NCBI RefSeq assembly: GCF_022605725.1
Contig: NC_065558.1
Location: forward strand, 7,254,001-7,318,000
Length of the DNA: 64,000 nucleotides
From: Anthonomus grandis grandis
Taxonomy: Eukaryota; Arthropoda; Insecta; Coleoptera; Curculionidae
Direction: 5' to 3'
The position numbers and the translations under genes are program-made. Below are positions 1 through 10,979 of this stretch, in pieces. The first letter of the stretch is position 1, and each line of letters begins with the position of its first letter. Below the pieces are notes generated by a model. The model searched no databases. It was not told where the DNA came from and saw only the letters and a list, made by a program, of their open reading frames with translations.

Positions 1-11
1 CCGTTTTTCAT

Positions 12-430
12 TAACCCTACTCTTACCCCCCCACCCACCCCACACCACTTACCAGTAAGAATTTTTTTTTTACAATAATTTTTTTTCCCAAAATAATAAG
101 CATGAATAAAAGCTGGTTTCATAGTTAATATCCAATCTAATAATACACTTTGTTTATGTAAATTTGAGATAATTATATATATGTATATTAATAAATATTT
201 AATACAAAAACAGTGCTATTAGAATACATATTATGGACGAAAAACAGTGATTTTTCAAAGGAATTTTTTACTGGGCGTATGTTTGGGGTGGGTGGGGGGG
301 GTAAGGGTTGTTTTGAAGAAAAACAATGTTTCTGCAGAAAATATATATGCAATATTTAATTTAATAACATTGTTTATTTAAATTTAATATAATTTTATAT
401 GTAAATATTTAGTATAAAACAGCGTCATAG
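12..430. repeat. C/G-rich inverted tracts and two AT-rich diverged copies
   Basis: A C-rich tract at about 12-46 and a G-rich tract at about 281-310 are inverted copies of each other (CCCACCCACCCCA against TGGGGTGGGTGGG). Just inside and beyond them, the AT-rich segments at about 140-220 and 361-430 resemble each other directly (both run from a TTTGTTTA-like start to a TACAAAA/TATAAAA-CAG end). This looks like a small duplicated or foldback repeat. No coding potential was seen. Confidence 0.5.
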
Positions 431-844
431 CCCGAAAAGGTATCTAATTATACCCGGAAAACAGTTTTTGTTCCCATCCTCTTCTAATTTTCAGATTGAT
501 AGGAATATATAAATAATAATTGGTTTTTACCACCTTTTTCTATATCATCGTTTCATTTTCTAAATAGGGTCTGAATTTTCCGAACTGAAACTGTATTTTC
601 CAGCCATAAAGTATTTATTTTCAATATCATCGTTTCGTTGTCTAAATAGTGCTTGGATCGCCTGAAAATGGTGTCTTTCTCCTGTAATATATCCAATTAT
701 ACCCAAAAAACATCATTTTATTCCTATCTTTTTCCAATTTTTAATTTCTGAAGTCTTAATTGCACGAAAATCCTAATAATTCCCGGATTTCTTATTGCCA
801 ACTGGTAATTTTGCAGCCTGGATAGCAAGTATATTTTTTAATAA
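431..844. other. AT-rich intergenic sequence, no gene seen
   Basis: No open frame of interest and no recognisable element. Short phrases recur, such as the words meaning 'atcatcgtttc-rt-tttctaaatag' at about 546-568 and 626-648, suggesting old tandem duplication of about 80 bp. Confidence 0.35.
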
Positions 845-985
845 AATAAATTTGGTTTTCAGGCTAAAAAAAATATTGTTTTTTTGGCAAGACTGTTGAA
901 ATTCCTGGAATTATTACACCTTATTCCATTTCAACAGTGTTGCAAAAAAATATATTTTTCTTAGCCTGAAAACCAAGTTTATTCC
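845..985. repeat. Imperfect palindromic (foldback/MITE-like) unit
   Basis: The left half (about 850-910) and right half (about 922-982) are inverted copies: TTGGTTTTCAGGCTAA on the left answers TTAGCCTGAAAACCAA on the right, and GCAAGACTGTTGAAAT answers ATTTCAACAGTGTTGC with one mismatch. The same family recurs at 2,380-2,505. A short palindromic non-autonomous element is the simplest reading. No coding capacity. Confidence 0.6.
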
Positions 986-1076
986 ATTAAAAAATTTATT
1001 GCTGTTTATTCCATATAAAATTTTTTTTTTTGACAACACTGTTGAAATGTCTGGAATAATTGATTATTGCCTGGCA
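968..1076. repeat. Direct repeat, left copy, flanking recombinase pseudogene
   Basis: This ~100-bp stretch is repeated in the same orientation at 2,348-2,448. Both begin TTATTCCATTAAAAAAT and end in the GACAACACTGTTGAAAT-CTGGAATAA block. The two copies bracket the tyrosine-recombinase-like pseudogene. They could be insertion by-products of that gene or merely two copies of the palindromic family of 845-985. Confidence 0.5.
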
Positions 1077-1236
1077 TCCGAAAATAACAGTAAGGAAATA
1101 TTCATTTCTGTACTGTAAGGAAATGTTATTTCCATACAGTAAACTTTACAACATAAATGCGAACAGGATTTTTCCTAAACAATTTTATTTTTAAAACTTT
1201 CAGCACAAACAAGGTTAACATTATATTTTAAAATTA

Positions 1237-1997
1237 TTACTTATTATTTGTTATATTTACTGTTATTTGACAATTAGTACAAGTATTGAAAACTGGAAGA
1301 ACTTGGGAACTAATAGCATTATTTTGTTGAATATGTTCCAAACTAATAATTTTATTTGTATGACAATAACTATTACTATAAATGATCTTGATGTATTGGT
1401 TTTTGAATCCGGTATGGTAACTAAAAGTTTAGATAGTAGGTCTTGTATATCTTGTACAGTGGTTTTAACCAGCTCGTCCATTCTGCAAGCTCCGGAAATT
1501 CCAAATATTACAGCTACCTACAACAATAAATAAGCATATAAATAATCCAAATATAATTTGAAGTTTTGTAAGTTACCTTAATCATTAAATATTCCTTATC
1601 TGGAGCTTCCTGAATAAATTTGTTTATTTCTTCTTTAGTTAAAAATCTTGGATTTTTTTGGCTTATAGGCATGTGCTTGCCGTTTCAGGAATGCCCGAAG
1701 TTTTGAATATTTAGATATATCCACATCATGTCTAATTGCAAGGGTTGCCTTCAGCATTGAATAATTGGCCCATAAAGTTGAAGATTTTATCTTGGAACCA
1801 AACTCCAAGAAGTATGCCATTACAACATTTTCCGAGAAAGAAGTTACATTTTTATTCGTACGGTAGTTCATGAAGCGGTTGTATGCATAGTTATACTTAT
1901 TTCTAGATTTTACTGGTAACAATTCCAATGATGCAGCATTCACTGCCTCCGTGAGTTCTGGGGGGGTTCCAGAAATGGTCATCATCACTCATCATTT
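1237..1997 (-). pseudogene. Tyrosine-recombinase-like gene, broken, with one intron
   Basis: Read on the minus strand. The first exon encodes a helical N-terminal region resembling the core-binding (SAM-like) domain of tyrosine recombinases (for example the LLPVKSRNKYNYAYNRFMNY segment, about codons 24-43). A GTAACT donor (1,571-1,576) and a TTGTTGTAG acceptor (to 1,518) define a 59-bp phase-0 intron. The second exon has GACRMDEL, which matches the box I arginine context of the catalytic domain. Breaks: an apparent 1-base shift at the C7 run (plus-strand G 1,960-1,966), another shift with a stop near 1,637-1,640, and a third frame change near 1,390. No box II H-x-x-R or terminal tyrosine region is visible before the end at about 1,237, so the catalytic core is probably deleted internally. 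Assignment to Crypton-like or related insect recombinase genes is from memory of the family and is not certain. Confidence 0.6.
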
Positions 1998-1999
1998 TA

Positions 2000-2347
2000 C
2001 ACGTTACTTTGGCTTTTTAAAACGTTAAAAAATCAACACTTTGGAAAGACGCCACAAATAAACTTTTCACTCGTCAAGTTTGACAATTTAAAATTATGTA
2101 CTTCGTTTCCGTAGTTACGAAACAATGTTTCATGGCTTCTTTTATTTAAGGGAAAAATAATAATATTGATTTGAAATTTTTAACATGATTAGTAATAATT
2201 TATCGTAATTTTAATGATTCCCGATTTTCGGAAAAATAGTATGTAGACCTCGTAGGAAAAGCCACATTCTCGGACTACGTATTGCCAGGCAATTTTTACG
2301 ATCGCCCGGGAATGTTAGGCTTTTCCTGCTAGGTATACAATATACTA
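2000..2347. other. 5' flank of the recombinase pseudogene
   Basis: Upstream sequence of the minus-strand pseudogene. A more GC-rich patch at about 2,215-2,335 contains TGCCAGGCAA and several CG-containing words, but no ORF or promoter motif can be named with confidence. Confidence 0.3.
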
Positions 2348-2448
2348 TTATTCCATTAAAAAATATATTGCTGTTTATTTCATATAAAAAACAATTTTTT
2401 TTGACAACACTGTTGAAATGCCTGGAATAAGGGAATAATTCCAGGCAT
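2348..2448. repeat. Direct repeat, right copy
   Basis: Same-orientation partner of 968-1,076. It differs mainly in the length of internal A and T runs. It runs into the perfect hairpin at 2,405-2,461. Confidence 0.5.
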
Positions 2449-2461
2449 TTCAACAGTGTTG
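2405..2461. repeat. Perfect 24-bp-arm hairpin containing the CAGGCA motif
   Basis: The left arm 2,405-2,428 (starts CAACACTGTTG, ends GCCTGGAAT) and right arm 2,438-2,461 are exact reverse complements around a 9-nt loop. It belongs to the palindromic family at 845-985, in a better-preserved form. The arms contain GCCTGGAA/TTCCAGGC, the same half-site seen throughout the window. Confidence 0.8.
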
Positions 2462-2464
2462 CCA

Positions 2465-3471
2465 AAAAAAATTATTTTTCTTTGCCTAAAAACCAAGTTT
2501 ATTCCAGACTTTTCATTAAAAAATAAGCTCGAAAAAAATAGTATTCAATTAGTTCAATTTCGTTTTTTTCTACTAGAGGTGTCTGAGGATATTAATCTTG
2601 AAATGGTCTCTTATATCTTTCTTACGCATAATATAAAAAATTAATGAGAATATTCTTTGGAAATGTTGAATAGGGTTTTGGCATTAATTTTGGAAATATC
2701 AACCTTTGGAAGGTGGGTGAAGGGAAATGCTCCCTTCTAATTCCAAAATTTCGAAAACCAATTGAGGTATTATCATTCAACAAAAAGTAGATTATTTTGG
2801 ACAACATTCCCTAAAAATTTCGTAAAGAGCTTAAAAAATACAATTTTTGAAAATATCGACATTTTGGAAGACATTCATCATTTTATTCCATTCTTCTAAA
2901 TTCAAGAGACTATTTTTTCAGTACTAATTTAAACACAACTAAAAAGTGATTTCTTGCGTGGAAAGAAAATAGCCAATTTTGTTCCAGACTGTGCGGATTT
3001 TTTCCAGTTAAAAAAAAATCTTTATTATCCATTCAGGTCCTGTTTCCAGGATTGTCAGAACGTGACTTTTATAAACCTGTAAGCTAAATTGTCACTTAAT
3101 TCTAGATTTTCCGACGGTAGTTCCTTCTGTTTCAATTCTGAATATTCATTGGACTTGGATCCAGATTATTCCAGGCTTCCGAATAGCGTTGCCAAGAGAC
3201 CAAATTAATTGATTTTCCTGTCAAGTTCAATTTGAGGCCAATAACAAATTAACCTCTTGAAAAGTCCAGTAATTCCAAAAAGTGATTTCGCTCCTCAAAT
3301 CATAACAAAATTTGCATATATAGTCACTGCAATGTTTAAGTAATTAATTTCGATCAATATTCAAAAAAAACGTAGTATTCCTAATTGAGTGCACCACGTT
3401 AAATATTGTGAGTTCTAAAAGATAAATAAAAAATATTGGCTCACCGAGTTCAGGTGGAAAAATGTAGTAGG
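2465..3471. other. AT-rich sequence without recognisable gene
   Basis: Scattered copies of TTCCAG and CCAGGCTT words (for example about 3,171-3,178), but no ORF with family resemblance and no clear repeat structure. CAGGTGGAAAAATG at 3,451 resembles part of the hairpin arm that follows. Confidence 0.3.
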
Positions 3472-3631
3472 TAAAGTCCAGTGCAACGATATATTAGAAT
3501 GGTCACCCGTCAAAACACCAGCATTCCACCTGCCAAACAATGTCATCCACCTTCTATTTACATTGTTTGGCAGGTGGAATGCTGGTGTTTTGACGGGTGA
3601 CCATTCTAATATATCGTTGCACTGGACTTTA
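3472..3631. repeat. Perfect 72-bp-arm inverted repeat (long hairpin)
   Basis: Arms 3,472-3,543 and 3,560-3,631 are exact reverse complements over all 72 bases, separated by a 16-base loop (3,544-3,559). The arms are noticeably more GC-rich than the surroundings (for example GGTCACCCGTCAAAACACC). A transcript from either strand would fold into a long uninterrupted duplex, more like an inverted-duplication siRNA or foldback MITE than a canonical miRNA precursor, which is shorter and bulged. Open frames that read through it are consequences of the palindrome. Confidence 0.9.
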
Positions 3632-4589
3632 TATTTTATTGTCGCACCTATGTCAATTATATTAACAGTTCTTATTTCTAAAGCTATAGATGGCGATGCA
3701 TTTAGGTCCTGTGACATCCTGAAAATATTTATCCTTTGGCTTTTGAAACGCTATACATTTAACAGAGTGTTTGAAGACATCATTAGGAAATGCAAAACAT
3801 TTATCACTCCTAAGGTATTATAGGCCCGTTCTGCCTAATGTGTGCCTATTCAATATTCAAGAACAAGTACGTCGACGATTTCTCCAAAAGCCTGTCGGCT
3901 AACGACGTACCCCGTTTCAACTTAAAATGTGGCGAAGAATAACTAGGAGCGCATGCCCGGCACGGACTCGTTTCTTCGGCATTTTAACGTCCTTGTCTTC
4001 TCTTATGTGTGTCTCGAAGAAATTTCTAGGTCATGAAACAAGGCCGGCAATTTCTCCGGTTTGTAGCAGGATTCTGACGCCTACTATGCCGACTACGGCG
4101 ATTTTATTGAAAATCTACCAGCTTAAACCAACTAAATTATATCGGTCGGACACCAAGACAGAACAGTAATATTAATGGTCTCAGATGGATTTCTGGGTTT
4201 GACAGATGTGAAGCCAGTGCTTGAAACAAAGTGTATTAATGGAATTTCATCAAGTTATTGGAATTGTCACACTGCTGTTTACTAGTCATAATAATTTAAT
4301 ATAATATGATTTTTCAGAAACAGGAAATTTAGGAAGAAATTCGTGTAACACCCGATACTGAATATGCGAGCTGAACATTAATGGGTCCAATGGAATAATA
4401 TGCTAGTAACAACAGTAGAACAGAGGAAATTATGGCGTTTATAAGAAGTAATATTTGCATGTTGATAGTTTTGTTTGGCTACTATTTATTGAAATGTCTA
4501 TGTATGGTGTAAAGCACTTAAAGAAGAAGATGCTAAATTAATGGATTTTTTAATGAATATCTAGATGAAGCTATTAGAAGCTCAGGAAT
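3632..4589. other. Unassigned segment with a GC-richer patch
   Basis: The part at about 3,825-4,170 is richer in GC and CpG than its surroundings and may be degraded coding sequence or an old insertion. On the minus strand it gives short open runs, one including KIAVVGIVGVRILLQTGEIA, all interrupted by stops. I do not recognise a family. The remainder (4,170-4,589) holds nothing identifiable. Confidence 0.3.
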
Positions 4590-7136
4590 AAAAAAACAAT
4601 GAAATTTTTGTTGGTGCAGTCAGTAGGATACCAGGAAATATCCGGAATAAAGCAATAAAATAACCTTTAAGACATAAAAATTGATTTGTAAGGTCTGAAA
4701 GAAACAAGAAATTATTCTTTCGGAGTAAAATCTAAAGTGAAAGAAGATAAAATTCCAAGGAATTTGTATACGTTTGTTGGAGCATTCTGTAGGATAACTG
4801 GAAATATCCGGATAAAACGTTGACATTCTTCAAGGCATAAAAATGGATTTGTAGTGCCTGGAAGAAACAAGAAATCATTCTTCCAGGCAATTAAGAAAAA
4901 TCTGAAATAAAAAAAATTTAAGTCTGAGGAATTTGTGTGAGCTCATTGAAGCAGTCTGTAGGATAACTGGAAATATCCGGAATAAAGCATTGACAGTCTT
5001 CAAGGCATACAAGTAGATTTGTAGTGCCTGGAAGAAACAAGAAATTATGCTTCCAGACAGTTAGATAAATCTGGAATAAAACAGAACAAAATATTTGAAG
5101 GAATTTGCATAGGTTTGTTGGTGCAGTCTGTAGGATATGCAGAAATATCCGGATTAAGGCAATAAGAGCCTCCAAGGCATAAAAATGGGTTTGTAGCGCC
5201 TGAAAAATACAAGAAATTATTCTTCCAGGCAACTGAGTAAAAACGAATTAATTTGTAATAAATTCGGAGAGCTGGAGCTGTCTGTAGGATGCCCAGAAAT
5301 ATCCGGAATAAAGCATTGATAGTCTTCAAGGCATACAAATTGGTTTGTAGTGCCTGGAAGAAACAAGAAATTATTCTTCCAGACAGTTAGAAAAATCTGG
5401 AGTAAAACAGAACAACATTCTAAGGAATTTGTATACGTTTGTTGGAGTATTTTGTAGGATAACTGGAAATATCCGGATAAAACATTGACATTCTTCAAGG
5501 CATAAAAATAAGTTTGTAGTGCCTGGAAGCAACAAGAAATTATTCTTCCAGGCAACTGAGTAAAATCTGAAGTAAGTAAAAAGAAATGAAATTTGCATGC
5601 GTTTGTTGGAGCAATCTGTAGTTTGCCTGGAAATATCTGAAATGAAGCATTGACAGATTTCAAGGTAAAAAAATGGGTTTGTAGTACTTGGAAGAAACAC
5701 GAAATTATTCTTCCACGCAGTTGATTAAAATCCGAAGTAGAAACGAATTAATTTGTAATAAATTTGCATGCGTTTGTTGGAGCAGTCTGTAGGATGACTG
5801 AAAATATCCGGATAAAACATTGACAGTCTTCAAGGCATAAAAATGGGCTTGTAGTGCTTGGAAGAAACAAGAAATTATTCTTCCAGGCAATTGAGAAAAA
5901 TCCGAAGTAAAAAAAAATTAAAATCTGAGGAATTTGTACGAGCTTACTGGAGCAGTCTGTAGGATGACTGGAAATATCCGGATAAGGCATTGACATTTTT
6001 CAAGGCATAAAAATAGGTTTGTAGTACCTGGAAGAAACAAGAAATTATTCTTCCAGGCAACTGAGTAAAATCTGAAGTAAAAAGAGATGAAATTCTAAAG
6101 AATTTGAATACGTTTTTTGGAGCAGTCTGTAGGATATCTGAAAATATCCGGATTAAGGCAATAAGAGCCTCCAAAGCATTAAAATTGATTTGTAGTGCCT
6201 GGAAGAAACAATAACTTATTCTTCCACGCGGTTGAGTAAAATTCGAAGTAAAAACGAATTAATTTGTAATAAATTTGCATGCGTTTGTTGGAGCAGTCTG
6301 TAGGATGACTGGAAACATCCGGAATAAAGCATTAATAGTTTTCAAGGCATAAAACTGGATTTGTAGTGCCTGGAAGCAATACGAAAATATTTTTCCAGGC
6401 AATTGAGAAAAATCTAAAGTAAAAAAAAATTAAATTCTGAGGAATTTGTATGAGCTTATTGGAGCAGTCTCTAGTATGACTGAAAACATCCGGAATAAAG
6501 CATTGACAGTCTTTAAAGGATAAAAATGGGTTTGTAGTGCCTGGAAGAAACAAGAAATTATTTTTCCAGGCAATTGAGTAAAATCTAAAGTAAAATAGAC
6601 TGAAATTCTAGCGAAATTACATACGTTTGTTGGAGCAGTCTGTAAGATGCCTGAAAATATCCAGATTAAGGCAATAAGAGCCTCCAAGGCGTTAAAATTG
6701 ATTTGTAGTGCCTGGAAGAAACAATAAATTATTCTTCCACGCGGTTGAGTAAAATCCGAAGTAAAAACGAATTAGTTTGTAATACATTTGCATGCGTTTG
6801 TTAGAGCAGTCTGTAGGATGACTGGAAATATCCGGAATAAAACATTGATAGCTTTCAAGGCATAAAAATTGGTTTGTAGTGCCTAAAAGAAACACGAAAA
6901 TATTCTTCCAGGCAAATGAGAAAAGAAGAAGCAAAATGAGAAAACAAAGAAGCGTTTGTTGGAGCAGTCTGTAAGATAGCTGCAAATATCTGGAATAAAG
7001 CAATAATAGCCTCTAATGTATAAAAATTGGTTTGTAGTGCCTGGAAGAAACAAAGAATTATTCTTCCAGATAGTTAGATAAATCTGGAGTAAAACAGATC
7101 AAAATTCTAAGGAATTTGCAGACGTTGGTTGAAGCA
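4590..7136. repeat. ~170-bp tandem array, about 15 monomers
   Basis: The phrase GGAT-ACTGGAAATATCCGG recurs at about 4,625, 4,792, 4,961, 5,133, 5,287, 5,457, 5,621, 5,792, 5,962, 6,132, 6,303, 6,474, 6,645, 6,816 and 6,974. The spacing is mostly 169-172 bp, with shorter units near 5,287 and 6,974. Most monomers carry an internal hairpin, TGCCTGGAAGAA - loop - TTCTTCCAGGCA, and a GTTTGTTGGAGCAGTCTGTAG block. Because 170 is not a multiple of three, the many overlapping minus-strand open frames here are array artefacts. Monomer length is like nucleosome-sized satellites. Confidence 0.92.
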
Positions 7137-7580
7137 GGTAACAAATTAACTAAAATGCTATTTATTCAAAGGGTTTCACACAACTTTTTCAACAACTACC
7201 AGCATGGTTTCTAGAAGTAAGACATAAATCGATTTTATCATTACTAATAATAAGCATCTGACATCTTAAATAAGTGACTAATCAAATCTGCAACAAAAAG
7301 AAGAAGTTACCGATATAATAAAATATCAGCGATCTTTGAAAAAATATAACTGCGAACAACTACAAAAATGAGCTGCTGAGCATTAACTAGAATAAGAAGC
7401 TCTGACTTGACTTTATTGACTGATCCGTTTATTTGATTAAATTTGTTTATTTGATTCAATAATGAACTCAAAAAAGTTCAATGCAATCATTTATTTGATA
7501 TTTTTTGAAATCCCTGGAAGAGATTTAAAGAGATGACTCCGGAATACTGGAAAATTTGGAAAAATTTAAATTTGTGAAAA
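7137..7580. other. AT-rich intergenic sequence
   Basis: No gene or repeat recognised. A few direct words repeat (TTTATTTGATTAAATTTG near 7,430-7,455). Confidence 0.3.
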
Positions 7581-7584
7581 AAAA

Positions 7585-7700
7585 TTCTGAAAACTTCTGG
7601 CTGACCCAATCAAAAGCTTTAGTTACATCACAAAACACTGCTGCGATGACACCTCCCTCTTTGATACAGAAGTAAAACTGGTGTATATTGGCTCTAGTAA
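7585..7700 (-). pseudogene. LINE reverse-transcriptase fragment (motif A)
   Basis: The minus-strand frame reads FYFCIKEGGVIAAVFCDVTK followed by AFDWVSQ. This fits the non-LTR reverse-transcriptase catalytic motif A (F-x-D-[LV]-x-K-A-F-D-x-V), at about 7,609-7,638. The catalytic Asp is preserved, but there is no flanking RT sequence of useful length: it is a short relic surrounded by repeat DNA. Clade not determinable. Confidence 0.65.
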
Positions 7701-8029
7701 GTATATGTACATCTTCTTCTTTTGCATGTTCTTCTTCTTTAAGGGTTTGAGTTACTACAGCCATAGTTCTTTTTGTCTTTCTCCTTTATGATCTCAACTG
7801 CCTGGACAAAACTGATGGGTTTACTTTTAAAGCAGTTCATTTGTTTTTTCCATCACTCTTTTAATTATGCCAACTGCCAGGAAGCTAAATATGTTTTAGA
7901 TTGAATGTGTCCTGAGGTCGATATGTCGATACAAAATTGATAATTTATAACATTAGAAAAATGACGCTGGAAAGGGATATTTTATATAAAAGGGCTGTTC
8001 TAAATAAAAGTGAGGGTGCTTGAGATGAG

Positions 8030-8290
8030 TAAAAATAATAAGAAATGGTTTTGTATAAAATTAGAGTAGAAAAGTGTTATAAGAAATGCGTAGATTAGAA
8101 TAGAAATAATCTTGAAAAATTGTGGAATAATCTTAAGATCTTGGTACCTTATAAAAAACAATTTTGAAGGAGAAATAGTCCACGAAGAGGCAGAATAGTA
8201 GAAAAATTTAATAAATATTTCATGGAGAGTATAGACAAACTAGTTGATAATATCCCACCAAGAAGAAACCAACATTTTCGTAATAATTGC
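8030..8290 (+). pseudogene. LINE endonuclease-RT linker fragment
   Basis: Broken plus-strand reading gives LWNNLKILVPYKK and then, after a stop and frame change, VEKFNKYFMESIDKLVDNIP. The 'W-x-x-L-K-x-L' and 'FN-x-YF-x-x-S-I' pattern is typical of the region between endonuclease and reverse transcriptase in non-LTR retrotransposon ORF2. No further conserved block follows. Assignment rests on these two short patterns. Confidence 0.5.
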
Positions 8291-10979
8291 TGCTTTTAAA
8301 TGCTATACAGATGACCAAAATGAAACTACTCATCATTTTCTTATAAAATGCGGATCTATTAACCGGTCTCGTTCAAATTGATGCAATCACTGGTTACTCT
8401 TCATAGTCAACTAACTAATTTCTGGCACCTACATTTAATTAAGCCGACTTTGGAATATATTCAGTTCATATGCCAAAGAGAGAGTTTATTTCATTCATCT
8501 AAACCGAGTACTAATTTATAATGAAGTCGGTGAATTGAGATATGGATTGATCAAGAACTTCATTAGTATAATCTCCAAATGCAATTTGAAGCTATAAAAC
8601 TCTTATTACCTGAATTACTTTTATTGATTCCAAGTCCTGGTATTGAGTGTTTTCTTAGAATAATTATTTGCAAATTAATATTTTCATAATTTTATACTTA
8701 CTAAATTAAACTGATTTTGACTTAACATATCTATCGTATGTCGAGTTCTTTTAACAAATCAGAGCAAAACCCTTGTTCAAAATTCCATAATTAGTTAGAG
8801 CCTCTAATTAAATGGGTATTGAAATGATCATTTTTCAACTTTCGGGAACGCTGCATTTTCCAATTAACTGAATTATCTGCATCTGTTAGATACGATTAAT
8901 ACATCAACGTTTGGTTCCTTGGAAGTCTTAAAAGATGTCTACTGTTTGTTTTTCTTAAATTTAGTAAGGAAAGTCCCCCATCAGTCCTTAACAACAGGTT
9001 TTCCTGCGATTGACAAGTGACAATTTTTTAATTCAAGTGTATTTTTGTATTTGAAGAGAGCATTTGAAACTATTTATAGGAAAATGTTGTGTTTAAAATT
9101 GGTCTTTAAATTCTTAAAATTTTATTTGCGTAGTATAGAGACCCACAGGTCCAACATGACATTATTAGTTTAATTTTTGGTGAGGCGCAGAAATATTAGT
9201 GAATGGATCAGATAGAGAATAGAAGAGACTTTCAATTGAAGGAAAATGCATTAAACTGTATTTGACTAGTATCTACAGTTGACCTCGATTATAATACAAC
9301 TGTCACACCCCTCTTAAAAATTATAATTCAATAAAAAAAACCTCGTGAGAACATCTCATTACTATCTCTCTGAAAAAAAAACATAAATAAATGGCTAAAA
9401 ACGAGTTATGCAGCGCGAGATGATGACTGTGTCCTACATTATTACACCGCTGTACCGTAGCGTATTATTTAAATAATAATTAATGCGAGTGGCGTCCTTT
9501 TTTACTATGAGAGCAACGTAATCATCGGTACTACTGAATATCTATCTATAAACTGTCCACGTGGTTTACATTAGGCCGGTACCATGTGTCTCAGTTTTTT
9601 TTTTCTCTTAAGGACGAATTTGGCCGTGGCTAATTTTATAAGAGAGCGATCGCACTTTTCTCGTTAAAATCCGTCAGATGGTACTAATAAGGCGTATCAT
9701 GTTTTTATTGTGTTAAAACGTAAATATTTTGTAAATGCCTTAATAACTTACAGATGTACTTAAGGTTCTATAGGTCATATTTTTTTATGGCACCATGCTG
9801 TATAGCAGCCACGTGTTGCCATTATCTTGAACTGCGTTTCGTCAGATTTAGTTATTATTTAAAAAAAGGCAATTGAATTGATTTTTAAGGTTTTAGCTAA
9901 GTATGTTGGAAAAAAAATTAAATGATGATAGGAAAGTAAGTAATTCTTATGAATTATTCAGAAAAAACTTTGATCTGAATCTGACATTAAGTCACTTTTA
10001 TTAAATTAAAGAAACTTTCAGTCAATTTTAATTATTTATTTTTTCAAAGAAACACTGAATGCAAAAACATTTGCCAATCATATTTAAAATATTATAATTT
10101 TAACAATTTTATCATCTACCCATTGAATAAAATGAATATATATGCATCTAAGGTTGTTCCCTAGAGAATTCCATCTAATTTCGACATACTTTTATTGTTT
10201 TTATGTATCTATGACCGTGTGACCTGTTCTGAGTATTGGATTTGAAGTTGTACTATGCAGTTTTAAAACGTTTTGCAATAATTTGGATTCAATAAATTAT
10301 TTAAATTGAGCGTTAAAAGAAGTCTCGTTTTTCTGCTCGAATGCCAATTTTTTTATATGGCATTTATTTTCGTTTTGTTATTTCAACGGTACATTTGATT
10401 TTTGTGTTATATTTTTTAGTGAAAATTTGTCCTAGATTTTTTCTCTTTTAGCACTTAAACACACTTAAAGAGACAAGTGCCTTAATATTATGAGTCTTAG
10501 TTAATTTAATATAGTACTAATTTTTTCCAGGCAGTTAAGGATATTTTAGACTCCTGGAAGGATTCAACTGGCAGATTTTTTTAAAAGTTAAGTTCTTGGA
10601 ATAAAAGATACGTGTAAATATTTTAAATAATTGAATCCCTCTACAGACAGTAAGATGGATTTCAAATTTAATTCCAGTAAATTAATCCAGTAAGTCGTTA
10701 TTAAGCTTGTGAAAAAATATTGGATCTATTATGTGAAAATGTATCGGAAATTAATTTAAGTAATTAAAGGTATAAAAAAAGTCTTTGCACGTAGTCCCTG
10801 GAAAACATAAAAACTATTTTTTAATTCCAGGCACTTATGTAAGGAGCCTTAATATTTTTTTTCAGAAAATGATTATCACTGAATAATAAGTATTTTGGAT
10901 TTTTGCTGATTTTTGTATTTTTTTCTTTTGTATTTTTTTCTTTTAACTTTTTATCGAAAAAATTTTTTTACTTAATGCT
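8291..10979. other. Intergenic, mostly unassigned; GC-richer patch 9,390-9,680
   Basis: No gene recognised. The stretch around 9,390-9,680 (CAGCGCGAGATGATGACTG and CCGCTGTACCGTAGCG) has more CpG and complexity than the surroundings and resembles the other single-copy islands. Isolated CAGGCA-type motifs appear at 10,526-10,545 (TTTTCCAGGCAGTTAAGG) and 10,820-10,835. Confidence 0.35.

Noticed and set aside
3415..3823. Frames on both strands with an identical stretch (FGRWNAGVLTGDHSNISLHW)
   Set aside because: A perfect palindrome necessarily encodes the same peptide on both strands; no evidence of a protein.
4620..7003. Many overlapping minus-strand open frames of 60-148 codons rich in Phe, Leu and Cys
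   Set aside because: They are the same ~170-bp monomer read in three frames; unit length is not a multiple of three and stops fall at equivalent monomer positions.
4590..7136. Regularly spaced repeats reminiscent of a CRISPR array
   Set aside because: Units are 170 bp of continuous homologous sequence without unique spacers, there are no cas genes, and the DNA is eukaryotic.
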